Part shown: in pieces, positions 56,357 to 64,000 of the stretch
How positions within the stretch are numbered: position 1 is the first letter of the stretch
How the letters are laid out: each line of letters begins with the position of its first letter
Assembly: GCF_016918505.1 (NCBI RefSeq)
Contig: NZ_JAFFPZ010000006.1
Coordinates: forward strand, 104,749 to 168,748
From: Desulforhopalus vacuolatus
GTDB lineage: Bacteria > Desulfobacterota > Desulfobulbia > Desulfobulbales > Desulfocapsaceae
Direction of reading: 5' to 3'
Length of the DNA: 64,000 nt
The notes under the pieces: model-generated
Told to the model about the DNA's origin: nothing
The model's database searches: none
Seen by the model: only the letters and a program-made list of their open reading frames with translations
Made by a program: the position numbers and the translations under genes

Positions 56357-57247
56357 ATGGACAAAAAACAAAAAGTAAAAATTGCTTTTATTGGTGCGGG
56401 CAAGGTTGGATGTTCACTCGGAAAACACCTCTCTTTACATGGTCTGAACGTTATCGGCTACCAGAGCAGGAGTCTCCTTTCTGCCAGAGAGGCAGCAGCT
56501 TTTACAAGCACCCGGGTGCTTTCTCTGTCCCGCCTGCTCACTGACGCTGAGCTGATTTTTATTACTGTCCCGGATGATCAGATCACTGTGGCTGCTGAAG
56601 AAATTGCCCGGCAGGCCAGGCATGAAAGCATTGATCTCAACAATAAGATTTTTTGCCATTGCAGTGGTTCTCTTACCGCTGAAGCCCTTACTGTCCTGTC
56701 TGAAATGGGGGCGTATACCTGTTCGCTGCACCCCATGCTCGCCTTTGCTGACACGTTCACCTCGTATGAAAAACTGCAGGAGGCCTTTTTCTCGCTGGAA
56801 GGTGATCCGGAAACCCGAAATATCGTGCAGGGTGTAATCAGTGCCTGCGGTAATAGCACCACGATTATAGACGGAGCGAAGAAGGCTGAATATCATCTGG
56901 CCGCTGTCATATCGAGTAATTTTGTCCTGGCACTTATCAATCAAAGTATGGAGTTGCTTGCTGACTGTGGTTTCTCTCCAGAGGATTCCGGAAAAGCACT
57001 GGCACCCCTGATTCAAAACAATATTAATACTATCCTCAGCCGGGGGCCCCGTGAAAGTCTTACCGGGCCTGTTGAGCGTGCTGATATAAAGACAGTAGAA
57101 AAACATCTCGCTGTACTGAAGGGTAACAGAAGAAAAGTATACGCTCTGTTGTCCAGAGAATTAGTTACTCTTGCTGAATCCCGTAAGGGGAATGATAAGG
57201 ATTATTCCCCGTTACTTTCCCTGCTTGATGAATATATCCAACTCTGA
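56357..57247 (+). CDS. panG: Rossmann/DUF2520 reductase, candidate ketopantoate reductase (PanG type)
   Basis: A 296-residue NAD(P)-dependent reductase. N-terminal Rossmann motif [17 protein letters not shown] and [11 protein letters not shown]-terminal DUF2520 helical domain with [20 protein letters not shown] and [20 protein letters not shown], a ProC-like dimerisation fold. It heads the pan operon, 17 bases before panB, and no panE is present. PanG is the name given to this family in Francisella, where it replaces PanE. Assigned by context and fold; direct reduction of ketopantoate is inferred. Confidence 0.8.
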   Translation: MDKKQKVKIAFIGAGKVGCSLGKHLSLHGLNVIGYQSRSLLSAREAAAFTSTRVLSLSRLLTDAELIFITVPDDQITVAAEEIARQARHESIDLNNKIFCHCSGSLTAEALTVLSEMGAYTCSLHPMLAFADTFTSYEKLQEAFFSLEGDPETRNIVQGVISACGNSTTIIDGAKKAEYHLAAVISSNFVLALINQSMELLADCGFSPEDSGKALAPLIQNNINTILSRGPRESLTGPVERADIKTVEKHLAVLKGNRRKVYALLSRELVTLAESRKGNDKDYSPLLSLLDEYIQL

Positions 57248-57264
57248 GAAGAAAGGGGCATCTG

Positions 57265-58107
57265 ATGAAAAACACCATCGTTTCACTACAGAAATGCAAA
57301 ACCAGCGGCAAGAAAATTTCCATGCTGACAGCCTATGATTACGCCACCGCCAAAATTATGGAGCAGTCAGGTATTGATGCTGTTTTAGTCGGTGATTCAC
57401 TGGGGATGGTCTGTCTGGGATATGAAAATACCCTCTCTGTGACCATGGAAGATATGATACATCACAGTGCCGCTGTTGCACGAGGTGTCAGCAGCGTTTT
57501 TGTCGTAACAGATATGCCCTTTATGTCCTACCAGACCAGCGTCTATGATGCGGTGGTGAATGCCGGACGCCTGATTAAGGAGGGCGGTGCCAATGCGGTA
57601 AAACTTGAAGGTGGTTTTGAAGTCTGCGAGCACATTACCGCTATTACCCGTGCGTCCATTCCTGTTATGGGGCATCTGGGACTGACTCCCCAGTCAATTA
57701 ATGCCTTTGGCGGGTATAAAGTTCAGGGAAAAACAGAACAGGCAGCACAAAATCTTCTTGATCAGGCCCTCGCGGTTGAAAAGGCGGGGGCTTTTTCTGT
57801 CGTTTTAGAATGTGTTCCTGCAAAACTTGCGGCGCTTGTTACCGCAGAGCTTTCCATCCCGACCATAGGAATCGGAGCCGGTGCACAGTGTGACGGGCAG
57901 ATTCTGGTGTATCAGGACATGCTGGGGATGTATAACGAGGTCTCGGCTAAATTTGTGAAACATTATGAAAATCTGTCTGAGCGCATGACAGAGGCCTTCA
58001 AGACCTATATTGCTGATGTCCAGGCACAGACATTTCCCGGCGTGGAACATACCTATGCCATTGATGATGAAGTGATTGACACGTTAAAAAAACGAGAGAA
58101 AAAATGA
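57265..58107 (+). CDS. panB: 3-methyl-2-oxobutanoate hydroxymethyltransferase
   Basis: Converts ketoisovalerate and methylenetetrahydrofolate to ketopantoate, the first committed step to pantothenate. The 280-residue decamer-forming TIM barrel shows [58 protein letters not shown], and the catalytic glutamate in [10 protein letters not shown], then [27 protein letters not shown] precedes the ATG; the stop overlaps panC by four bases. Confidence 0.97.
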   Translation: MKNTIVSLQKCKTSGKKISMLTAYDYATAKIMEQSGIDAVLVGDSLGMVCLGYENTLSVTMEDMIHHSAAVARGVSSVFVVTDMPFMSYQTSVYDAVVNAGRLIKEGGANAVKLEGGFEVCEHITAITRASIPVMGHLGLTPQSINAFGGYKVQGKTEQAAQNLLDQALAVEKAGAFSVVLECVPAKLAALVTAELSIPTIGIGAGAQCDGQILVYQDMLGMYNEVSAKFVKHYENLSERMTEAFKTYIADVQAQTFPGVEHTYAIDDEVIDTLKKREKK

Positions 58108-58964
58108 ATATTCTGATCACTGTTCAGGAAGTACGGGAAAAGGTTCAAGAGTGGAAGAGAGCTGGACTTCGGGTTGGTCTGGTTCCTACCATGGGGTATC
58201 TGCATGAAGGTCATGCAAGTTTAATAAAGGAGGCGTGTTCACAAAATGACAGGGTCATTGTCAGTGATTTCGTCAACCCTATACAGTTTGGCCCTGGTGA
58301 AGACCTCGACGCCTATCCCCGTGATATCGAACATGACAGAAAAACAGCGCAGGATGCTGGTGCTGACTGTATCTTCCATCCAGATGTCGATGAAATGTAT
58401 GGCTCTGACTTCTCTTCATTTGTCGATATGACAGGGATTACCGAAAATTTATGCGGGAAAAGACGGCCCGGCCATTTTCGTGGTGTGTGTACTGTCGTCA
58501 GCAAACTCTTTAATATCGTCACTCCTGATATGGCGTATTTTGGAGAAAAAGATGCGCAGCAGCTGGCGGTAATACGTCAGATGGTACAGGATCTTAACTT
58601 TGCTGTGCAAATTATTGGCTGTCCTATTATTCGTGAGCCTGACGGGCTGGCGAAAAGTTCCCGCAATGCTTATTTAAATATGGAAGAACGACAGGCTGCG
58701 ACTGTTCTGCATGCCGCACTTTCTGGTGCTGAGGATGCGATGCGGGCCGGGGAACGTCAGATTTCTGTTCTTACGGGAATGATTCGCAATACGATTGAGT
58801 CCCGGCCCCTGGCCAGAGTGGATTACATTGAAGTTGTGGACAGTAAATCTATGCAGCCGGTCAGTGAAATGAACGCCGATGTCCTTATTGCCATTGCGGT
58901 GTATGTCGGGAAAATACGGTTAATTGATAACTTCACCTGGAAGATCCAGGCAGGGAGAATATAA
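58104..58964 (+). CDS. panC: pantothenate synthetase
   Basis: ATP-dependent condensation of pantoate and beta-alanine. The 286-residue nucleotidyltransferase has the HIGH-like [37 protein letters not shown], the pantoate and ATP site [17 protein letters not shown] and [12 protein letters not shown] (KMSKS-like). It overlaps panB (ATGA) and panD by one base, so the three are translated together. Confidence 0.97.
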   Translation: MNILITVQEVREKVQEWKRAGLRVGLVPTMGYLHEGHASLIKEACSQNDRVIVSDFVNPIQFGPGEDLDAYPRDIEHDRKTAQDAGADCIFHPDVDEMYGSDFSSFVDMTGITENLCGKRRPGHFRGVCTVVSKLFNIVTPDMAYFGEKDAQQLAVIRQMVQDLNFAVQIIGCPIIREPDGLAKSSRNAYLNMEERQAATVLHAALSGAEDAMRAGERQISVLTGMIRNTIESRPLARVDYIEVVDSKSMQPVSEMNADVLIAIAVYVGKIRLIDNFTWKIQAGRI

Positions 58965-59347
58965 TGAAAGTACACATGCTGAAAGCGAAGATTCATCGGA
59001 TGACGGTAACACAGGCTGAACTGGATTATGTGGGCAGTATTACCGTTGATTCAGATCTGCTTGAAGCCGGTGGCATGTACGAATATGAAAAAGTACAGGT
59101 TGTCGATATTGACAATGGTGCCCGTTTTGAAACCTATACTATAGCAGGTGAAAAAGGCTCTGGAACAGTCTGTTTGAATGGTGCTGCTGCACGCTGTGTG
59201 CATGTGGGTGACAAAATTATATTGATGGCATATTGCGAAGTTGACAGTGAAGAGGTCGGAACCTTTAAGCCCCAGGTTGTCTTTGTTGACGATGACAATG
59301 AAATCACCAGGATAACCCATTACGAAAAACATGGGCAGATTGCCTGA
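58964..59347 (+). CDS. panD: aspartate 1-decarboxylase precursor
   Basis: Supplies beta-alanine for panC by decarboxylating aspartate. The 127-residue proenzyme self-cleaves between Gly24 and Ser25 ([10 protein letters not shown]) to form the pyruvoyl group. Conserved [18 protein letters not shown], and the Asn-Gly-Ala-Ala-Ala-Arg motif ([20 protein letters not shown]) are present. Last gene of the operon; the spacer that follows is repeat sequence. Confidence 0.97.
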   Translation: MKVHMLKAKIHRMTVTQAELDYVGSITVDSDLLEAGGMYEYEKVQVVDIDNGARFETYTIAGEKGSGTVCLNGAAARCVHVGDKIILMAYCEVDSEEVGTFKPQVVFVDDDNEITRITHYEKHGQIA

Positions 59348-59777
59348 AAAAAGGGAAAAGTAAAAGACGGTAAGACAATTATTTACCGCGAAGAACGCGA
59401 AGGAACGCGAAGAAAAGCGGAAAGGACGGAGAAAGGCAAAAGACAGGACAACAGATTTTTTTGCCAACGAATAACTGCTCGAATAAGGCGAATAAAGGCG
59501 AAAAAGATTTAAGGACAAAGATTTTTTAAAAAAACAGGGAATTTGTCCTTCGTTGTGAAATTCTTTATTTTTTTTTATAACTTTTTTAATAAGTTATGCT
59601 TTTTGTCTCAAAAGTTTTTATTCGCCTTATTCGAGCTTTTATTCGTTGGCAAAAAGTCTTTTGCTTTGTTGTCTTTTCCCTTTTTCCGTTTTGTTCTCAA
59701 ATGTTTTTCGCCTTTCTTCGCGTTCCTTCGTGTTCTTCGCGGTGAAAAGATGTCTTTCCGCTTTTTGCTTTTCCTGT
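59348..59777. repeat. nested composite repeat between convergent genes
   Basis: Short purine start, A (59383-59418; TTACCGCGAAGAACGCGAAG), reverse B (59457-59505), E-like centre (59520-59600), B (59618-59668) and reverse A (59712-59748). Here the inner modules are properly nested (A, B', centre, B, A'), so either transcript could fold into one long hairpin of about 350 bases. It sits exactly between the convergent panD and MFS genes, with no other terminator. Confidence 0.85.
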
Positions 59778-60986
59778 CTAAATATTTTTTGTCTCTATAA
59801 TCCGCACCTCTTCAGATGCGGGTGCAGGCAGTGTTAAGGCGATAAGAAAGATTAAAACAGGAAGAGGCGTAAGAGAGGAGAACGCCGTCCAGACGCCATA
59901 GATGTCTGCCAGCTTGCCGATAAGGGGGGCCGCTCCACCGCCAACGGCGACGGCAAGACCGATGGTGACGCCGGAAGAGAGCCCGACACGGCCGGGCAGA
60001 TATCTCTGTCCGAGGACGATGGTGGGACTGTATGTTACAAAGATGACGGCCCCCAGGGGGATCAGCAAAATCGTTGCCGCCACCAGGCTGTCCATGGCAA
60101 CAAAAAGCGGGAGAAGAATGGACAGGCCGAGAAAGCCGATTATGACCACCCGTCTCTGCCCATAACGGTCGGCGAGATTGCCGCCAGTAATGTTCCCGAC
60201 TATGCCGGAACCTGAAAAGATGGAGAGGGCAACCGCTCCTGCCAGGTGAGATTGACCGAAAACCTTTATCCAGTAGATTGGGATAAAGATATTCAGCCCG
60301 AAAAAAACGATGGAACGAAGGCTCACCATCGCCCCTATCCGTGCAAAAGCACTCCAGTTTTCTTTAAGAACAACGGCGGACGCGGCGTTTTTAAGTCGTG
60401 CCCCGGCTGCTTCAAGTTCTTCAAATAACGAAAATTGTGAAATTACGACAATGGACATAATCGTTGCCGGGATAAGAAGAACCAGCGTTCCAGGAAGGCC
60501 CCAGTGCACGACTGCTGTTGAAGCAATAAGCGGTCCCACAGCAAATCCGATTGTGCCGCCAACACCAAAAAAGCTCATCGCCGTATTTTTACGATCCCCC
60601 GCAGCGAGATTAACAAGTCGTGCCGCCTGTGGATGATATGCTGCGATGCCAATTCCGCTTATGACCCCAAGAACCAGAAGCACAGGGTATGATGTGCAGA
60701 GCCCGGACAGGCCGAGTCCCAGACAGCCCAGCATCATTCCCAGCGGAAGAAGCCATGGTTTGGCAAAGCGGTCTGCGGCGAGACCGAACATCGGCTGGAT
60801 AATACTTGAGGACATGTTGACCGCAAACACTATGGCTGCCGCTGCAGTATAGGAGAGACCGTAGGTCGATATGAAAAAAGGGAGCAGGGCGGGCAGCGCC
60901 CCCTGGTTGAGATCTGTGGCCAGATGACCGGCTGCCAGAATCGTGATCTGGCGTTTCTTTATTTCAATATCCTGACGATTTGCCAT
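59778..60986 (-). CDS. MFS transporter, Fsr (fosmidomycin resistance)-like
   Basis: A 402-residue major facilitator with 12 membrane helices. The N-terminus (AAGHLATDLNQGALPALLPFFIS) and GLAADRF, GNLADRYGQRRVV loops match the Fsr family of drug efflux pumps. Substrate unknown. The last residues (EVRIIETKNI) fall in repeat-like DNA, so the original terminus may have been altered. Minus strand, alone. Confidence 0.87.
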   Translation of the reverse strand: MANRQDIEIKKRQITILAAGHLATDLNQGALPALLPFFISTYGLSYTAAAAIVFAVNMSSSIIQPMFGLAADRFAKPWLLPLGMMLGCLGLGLSGLCTSYPVLLVLGVISGIGIAAYHPQAARLVNLAAGDRKNTAMSFFGVGGTIGFAVGPLIASTAVVHWGLPGTLVLLIPATIMSIVVISQFSLFEELEAAGARLKNAASAVVLKENWSAFARIGAMVSLRSIVFFGLNIFIPIYWIKVFGQSHLAGAVALSIFSGSGIVGNITGGNLADRYGQRRVVIIGFLGLSILLPLFVAMDSLVAATILLIPLGAVIFVTYSPTIVLGQRYLPGRVGLSSGVTIGLAVAVGGGAAPLIGKLADIYGVWTAFSSLTPLPVLIFLIALTLPAPASEEVRIIETKNI

Positions 60987-61262
60987 TGCTGCTTCCTTGT
61001 GAAGAAATTCGGTTAAAAAAAGATTTTGAACGTTTTATACCATTTATATTTTGTATTGGCAGATTCAAAGGCAGGAGGGACGGAAAAAGGGAGACAGGAG
61101 AAAGGGAAAAGCAAAAGACGGTAAGACGATTTTTTACCGCGAAGAACGCGAAGGAACGCGAAGAAAGGCGAAAAAGATTTAAGGACAAAGATTTTATTTA
61201 ATTAAGGCGGGCAGGACAGGAGAAGGGGAAAAGATTTTAAAACTAAACAGAGATTTGCTGTT
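60987..61262. repeat. composite repeat spacer interrupted by the IS
   Basis: Bases 61038-61065 match the start of module F (CCATTTATATTTTGTATTGG). Purine C (61072-61115), A (61128-61168), a segment shared with 47420-47510 (GATTTAAGGACAAAGATTTT, AGGCGGGCAGGACAGGAGAA), and the beginning of E (61235-61262). The IS has inserted into module E; its continuation (CTTTACTCTTCGCGTCC) resumes on the other side. Confidence 0.8.
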
Positions 61263-61273
61263 GTTGTTCTGTC
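61263..61273. repeat. target-site duplication, left copy
   Basis: GTTGTTCTGTC, repeated exactly at 63029-63039 on the other side of the element; 11 bases, the length expected for IS4-family insertions. Confidence 0.85.
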
Positions 61274-63028
61274 AGCGGTTCCCGGACACCCCTGAAACCC
61301 AGCAATAGCGTAGTTTTTAAAAAAAGTCTTCGTAAACATTTCAGGAATCAAGGTAAAATTTCCCTTGACATATCGATGCGATTGTAATCGTCTTTTTGTA
61401 AGCAATATTAAAACCTTACAAGGAGGCTGCAATGTCCCGTCACATAAAAGAAACTATAAAAAGCCACAGACGAAAAATGGCCCAAACTGAAGACATCAAA
61501 CTTCGCCAACACCTGAATGCCGACGCGCTTATTAAAGATATGCACACCGGTTTTGCAGGGATTCGAGACCATCGTACAGGTACTGTTAGCCACACTCTTG
61601 CCGATTCACTTATGGCCGGTTTTGCCATGTTTTCGCTAAAAGACCCCTCGTTACTCGTTTTTGATCAACGGAGATTTCGTAGTTGTCAGAATCTTATGTC
61701 CATCTATGGGATGGGCAGTATTCCCTGCGATACCTCAATGCGGGAGATCCTCGACGGGGTCAATCCTAATGATCTCCGGCCACTGTTTAAGGATGCCTTC
61801 CGGCAATTGCAGCGCGGTAAGATCTTAGAAAAATTTGTCTTTATGGAAGGCTGCTATCTCCTCAATCTCGACGGCACAGGTTATTTTTCTTCGGATTCCC
61901 GACATTCTGATGCCTGCCTCGAAAAAAAACATCGGAAGAGCGGCAAGATTACGTATTATCTTCAAACAGTCGGCGCAGCTGTTGTTCACCCTGATCATAA
62001 AGAGGTCATTGTCCTGCCACCGGAAACCATCAGGAAACAGGACGGCGAGAAAAAAATGGACTGTGAACGTAATGCGGTGCGGCGTTTTCTCGGCAAACTA
62101 CGGCAGGACCATCCACACCTTCAGTTCATTGTCAACGAGGATGCTTTAAGTTCCAACGCACCGCATATAGAAGATCTTGAGGCTAATAATCTCCATTATA
62201 TCCTGGGCGCAAAGCCGGGAGATCATCAGTTTCTTTTTCACTACGTAGACGATGCCGTGGCCAGGGGAGAGGGCATAGAATTTACAGTAACCAAACAGAA
62301 TACGCCCCACTTAACGCATTGCTTTCGTGTTGTTTATAACGCTCCTCTCAATAAATCACACCAGGATACAAGGGTTACTTTTGTCGAATACTGGGAAGAA
62401 AACAGTAAGACCGGCAAAACACAACACTTCACCTGGGTTACCGATTTGACCATCACCGAAGAGAATATTTTTCATTTTATGCGTGGTGCCCGTGCCAGGT
62501 GGAAGATTGAAAATGAAACATTCAACACCTTGAAAAATCAGGGGTATCACTTCGATCACAATTTTGGCCTCGGCAAGAAACACCTGACTGAAGTCTTTGT
62601 TCTCCTCATGATGTTGGCCTTTCTCATTGATCAGATCCTGCAGTTATGTTGCTCTCTGTTTCAGGCTGCCTGCAAGATCTTTAAGACGAAAAGATTATTC
62701 TGGGAAAATGTACGCAGTAAATTTCGGGAGTTTTACATCGAAAATATGGAGGATTTATATCGTTCCCTGTTGGTGTACAATCCGGTTCCGCTGCAATACT
62801 GACGGTATAATCGGACTGATATAAAAAATGAGATCCCTGCTTGAAAAATATCGACAGGGGCAAATGGATTAGTGTGTCGAAAAGACGTCATAAATACGGC
62901 TGGTTCCCACCCGAGTTGCATATTGTTGGTCAAAAACCTCATTATACTGTTTGGTTTTGTGCTGAATTCACAGCCGATGGTACGAAAATCAATTTTAGGC
63001 CGTTTTTTAGCTCCAGCCGGGAATAGCT
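61274..63028 (+). mobile_element. complete IS4-type insertion sequence (1755 bp)
   Basis: Bounded by 12-base inverted termini AGCGGTTCCCGG (61274-61285) and CCGGGAATAGCT (63017-63028), two mismatches, and by the direct 11-base target duplication GTTGTTCTGTC. It carries one transposase gene, 61432-62802. A promoter-like TTGACA lies at 61365-61370. A truncated relative of its left end sits at 52061-52158. The intact duplication suggests a recent insertion. Confidence 0.92.
61432..62802 (+). CDS. DDE transposase of the IS4 superfamily
   Basis: A 456-residue transposase. Catalytic residues are recognisable: first Asp in LLNLDGTGYFSS, second Asp in FIVNEDALSSNAPHI, and the Glu in the ARWKIENETFNTLKNQGYHF segment, which resembles the Y-(2)-R-(3)-E-(6)-K signature of IS4 transposases. 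A CLEKKHRKSGKITYY segment after the first Asp is typical of the subgroup common in sulfate reducers. AAGGAGG precedes the ATG. The gene has no frameshift and is probably functional. Confidence 0.92.
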   Translation: MSRHIKETIKSHRRKMAQTEDIKLRQHLNADALIKDMHTGFAGIRDHRTGTVSHTLADSLMAGFAMFSLKDPSLLVFDQRRFRSCQNLMSIYGMGSIPCDTSMREILDGVNPNDLRPLFKDAFRQLQRGKILEKFVFMEGCYLLNLDGTGYFSSDSRHSDACLEKKHRKSGKITYYLQTVGAAVVHPDHKEVIVLPPETIRKQDGEKKMDCERNAVRRFLGKLRQDHPHLQFIVNEDALSSNAPHIEDLEANNLHYILGAKPGDHQFLFHYVDDAVARGEGIEFTVTKQNTPHLTHCFRVVYNAPLNKSHQDTRVTFVEYWEENSKTGKTQHFTWVTDLTITEENIFHFMRGARARWKIENETFNTLKNQGYHFDHNFGLGKKHLTEVFVLLMMLAFLIDQILQLCCSLFQAACKIFKTKRLFWENVRSKFREFYIENMEDLYRSLLVYNPVPLQY

Positions 63029-63039
63029 GTTGTTCTGTC
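63029..63039. repeat. target-site duplication, right copy
   Basis: GTTGTTCTGTC, identical to the left copy at 61263-61273. Confidence 0.85.
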
Positions 63040-63202
63040 TTTACTCTTCGCGTCCTTCGCGTCCTTCGCGGTAAAATTCTTTGTCTTTTGCCCTTATTCG
63101 CCTTATTCGAGCAGTTATTCGTTGGCAAAAAGTCTTTCCGCTGTTCCAGTTTTTGCTTTTCCCTGCCTCCCGTCTCCCGTCTCCCGTCTCCTTTCTCCTT
63201 CT
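63040..63202. repeat. remainder of the interrupted composite repeat
   Basis: Reverse A (63046-63075; CTTCGCGTCCTTCGCGG), B (63087-63140) and pyrimidine C (63163-63200) complete the composite that starts left of the IS. The pyrimidine tract abuts the end of the minus-strand TetR gene. Confidence 0.8.
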
Positions 63203-63808
63203 TTACCTCTCCTCTTCCACAGCCAGCCGCACCACCCCTTCCACCAGCGCTCGGACAAAGGCCTCATCAAGCGGGCCGTGATCCATCAGCAGGCGATACC
63301 ACATCGGACCGTGCAGCATGTCTACGGCCAGTTCCAGATCGAACCCGCTGCGCAGACGCACATTATTTTCATGGCGGTTGAAAATCTCCCGTATCGCCTC
63401 CCGTCGTGTCTCAAGGAACTGCAGGCGGAAGGAGGCCAGCGAACCATCCTCCACCCGTGAGGCGGAGATAACACCCACCAGCAGGTTGCGTGCGGTGGGC
63501 GTGTTGAGGCGACGGCTGATAGCGGAAGCGAGTTCCAGCAGATCATCACGCAGGGTGTTGCCCTGCGGGTGGTCGGGCAGGCGGGTGTGGTGAATCTCTT
63601 CCAGCAGCGCCTCAATACACAGCTCTGCCTTGTTTCTCCACCAGCGGTAGATGGTTTGCTTGCCCACTCCGGCGTGCTTTGCCACTTCGTCAATGCGCAG
63701 GTCGGCGTACCCCTGTTCTGCGATCAGTTCAAGGGTTGCCTGTAAAATGGCGTGGTGGGTCTTTGCACAACGCGGTCTCCCGCGGTTGCATTTTTCTTCT
63801 GTTGTCAT
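63203..63808 (-). CDS. TetR family transcriptional regulator
   Basis: A 201-residue one-component regulator. Residues 20-55 hold the helix-turn-helix (RIDEVAKHAGVGKQTIYRWW), the rest a helical ligand domain (HTRLPDHPQGNTLRDDLLELA and following) ending VVRLAVEEER. Start at ATG 63808 with GGAGG just upstream; an open frame reaches further to 63904 without conserved sequence. The target is not visible; the gene it usually represses should lie to the right of the window, divergently. Confidence 0.93.
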   Translation of the reverse strand: MTTEEKCNRGRPRCAKTHHAILQATLELIAEQGYADLRIDEVAKHAGVGKQTIYRWWRNKAELCIEALLEEIHHTRLPDHPQGNTLRDDLLELASAISRRLNTPTARNLLVGVISASRVEDGSLASFRLQFLETRREAIREIFNRHENNVRLRSGFDLELAVDMLHGPMWYRLLMDHGPLDEAFVRALVEGVVRLAVEEER

Positions 63809-64000
63809 AATGAACCTCCAGTCGTATTGTATAGATTCATTTGTAATGTAGTAAAATGTAGCATATATAGTCCCTAGGAGCCTGTCCGAGAATAGAAAAA
63901 GCAACCTGACCTGTTATGAAAATGGCTACTTTTGGTATTTACATTATTGACGAATGAATAAACAATTATAGTCAGTAACATACTGTAATATAAACAAAAA
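63809..64000. promoter_or_regulatory. upstream region of the TetR gene
   Basis: AT-rich region. It should hold the tetR promoter and operator. I noted ATGTAGTAAAATGTAGCAT (63846-63864), a direct ATGTAG repeat, but no clear palindrome, and no gene. The window ends here. Confidence 0.3.

Overview
This is a chromosomal segment of a Gram-negative bacterium. The gene content looks like a deltaproteobacterial sulfur-metabolising lineage, Desulfobulbales-like. That placement is an inference from the oligopeptide transporter, the DASS-type anion permease with its signalling genes, a divergent 2-oxoacid:ferredoxin oxidoreductase pair and the Wza/Wzc capsule genes; no rRNA marker is present to prove it. 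Housekeeping genes have a moderately high GC look. One island around 49.4-52.3 kb is clearly AT-richer.

Layout. (1) 0.3-6.2 kb: rpmH-rnpA-yidD-yidC-jag-mnmE and a moeA-like gene, the classic cluster next to many bacterial origins. (2) 6.7-14.8 kb: mutM, a CvpA-family gene, nucleotide-sugar genes (rmlD, rmlA, manB, manC) and mtnA. (3) 15.5-21.1 kb: nitrogen control (glnB, glnD, glnA), a DciA/DUF721-like gene and tRNA-Arg(TCT). (4) 21.4-28.5 kb, minus strand: an exopolysaccharide operon (small secreted protein, beta-barrel, Wza, Wzc kinase, Wzy/ligase). (5) 29-35.9 kb, minus strand: a HAD phosphatase and a five-gene Opp/Dpp ABC transporter. (6) 36.7-47.3 kb: a secreted coiled-coil protein, then a signalling block (degenerate kinase-response regulator fusion, response regulator, DASS permease, sigma54 activator, NifX-like protein, dCache-like histidine kinase, response regulator, ATPase-less histidine phosphotransfer protein). 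(7) 47.7-49.2 kb: LysE exporter and shikimate kinase. (8) 49.4-52.3 kb: a 184-bp tandem array, a plasmid-type rep gene with iterons, a deleted second copy of the rep leader and an IS remnant. (9) 52.8-55.2 kb: a KorAB-like pair. (10) 56.4-59.3 kb: a complete pantothenate operon (panG candidate, panB, panC, panD). (11) 59.8-63.8 kb: an MFS transporter, a complete IS4-type element with target duplication, and a TetR regulator.

How the genes work together. The Rml/Man enzymes make dTDP-rhamnose and GDP-mannose precursors that the Wza/Wzc/Wzy machinery could polymerise and export. GlnD would uridylylate GlnB according to glutamine level, while GlnA makes glutamine. The signalling block very likely controls or senses the anion taken up by the embedded permease. 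The pan operon encodes every step from ketoisovalerate and aspartate to pantothenate.

The most striking non-coding feature is that most spacers are filled by a mosaic of short dispersed modules that I call A to I. The left edge of a spacer usually carries a purine-rich tract (GGAGACG heptads) on the top strand and the right edge the complementary pyrimidine tract, so many spacers have overall dyad symmetry regardless of gene direction. Recognisable intrinsic terminators are rare. This repeat system, the plasmid-derived island and the signalling block are the places to look for something new.
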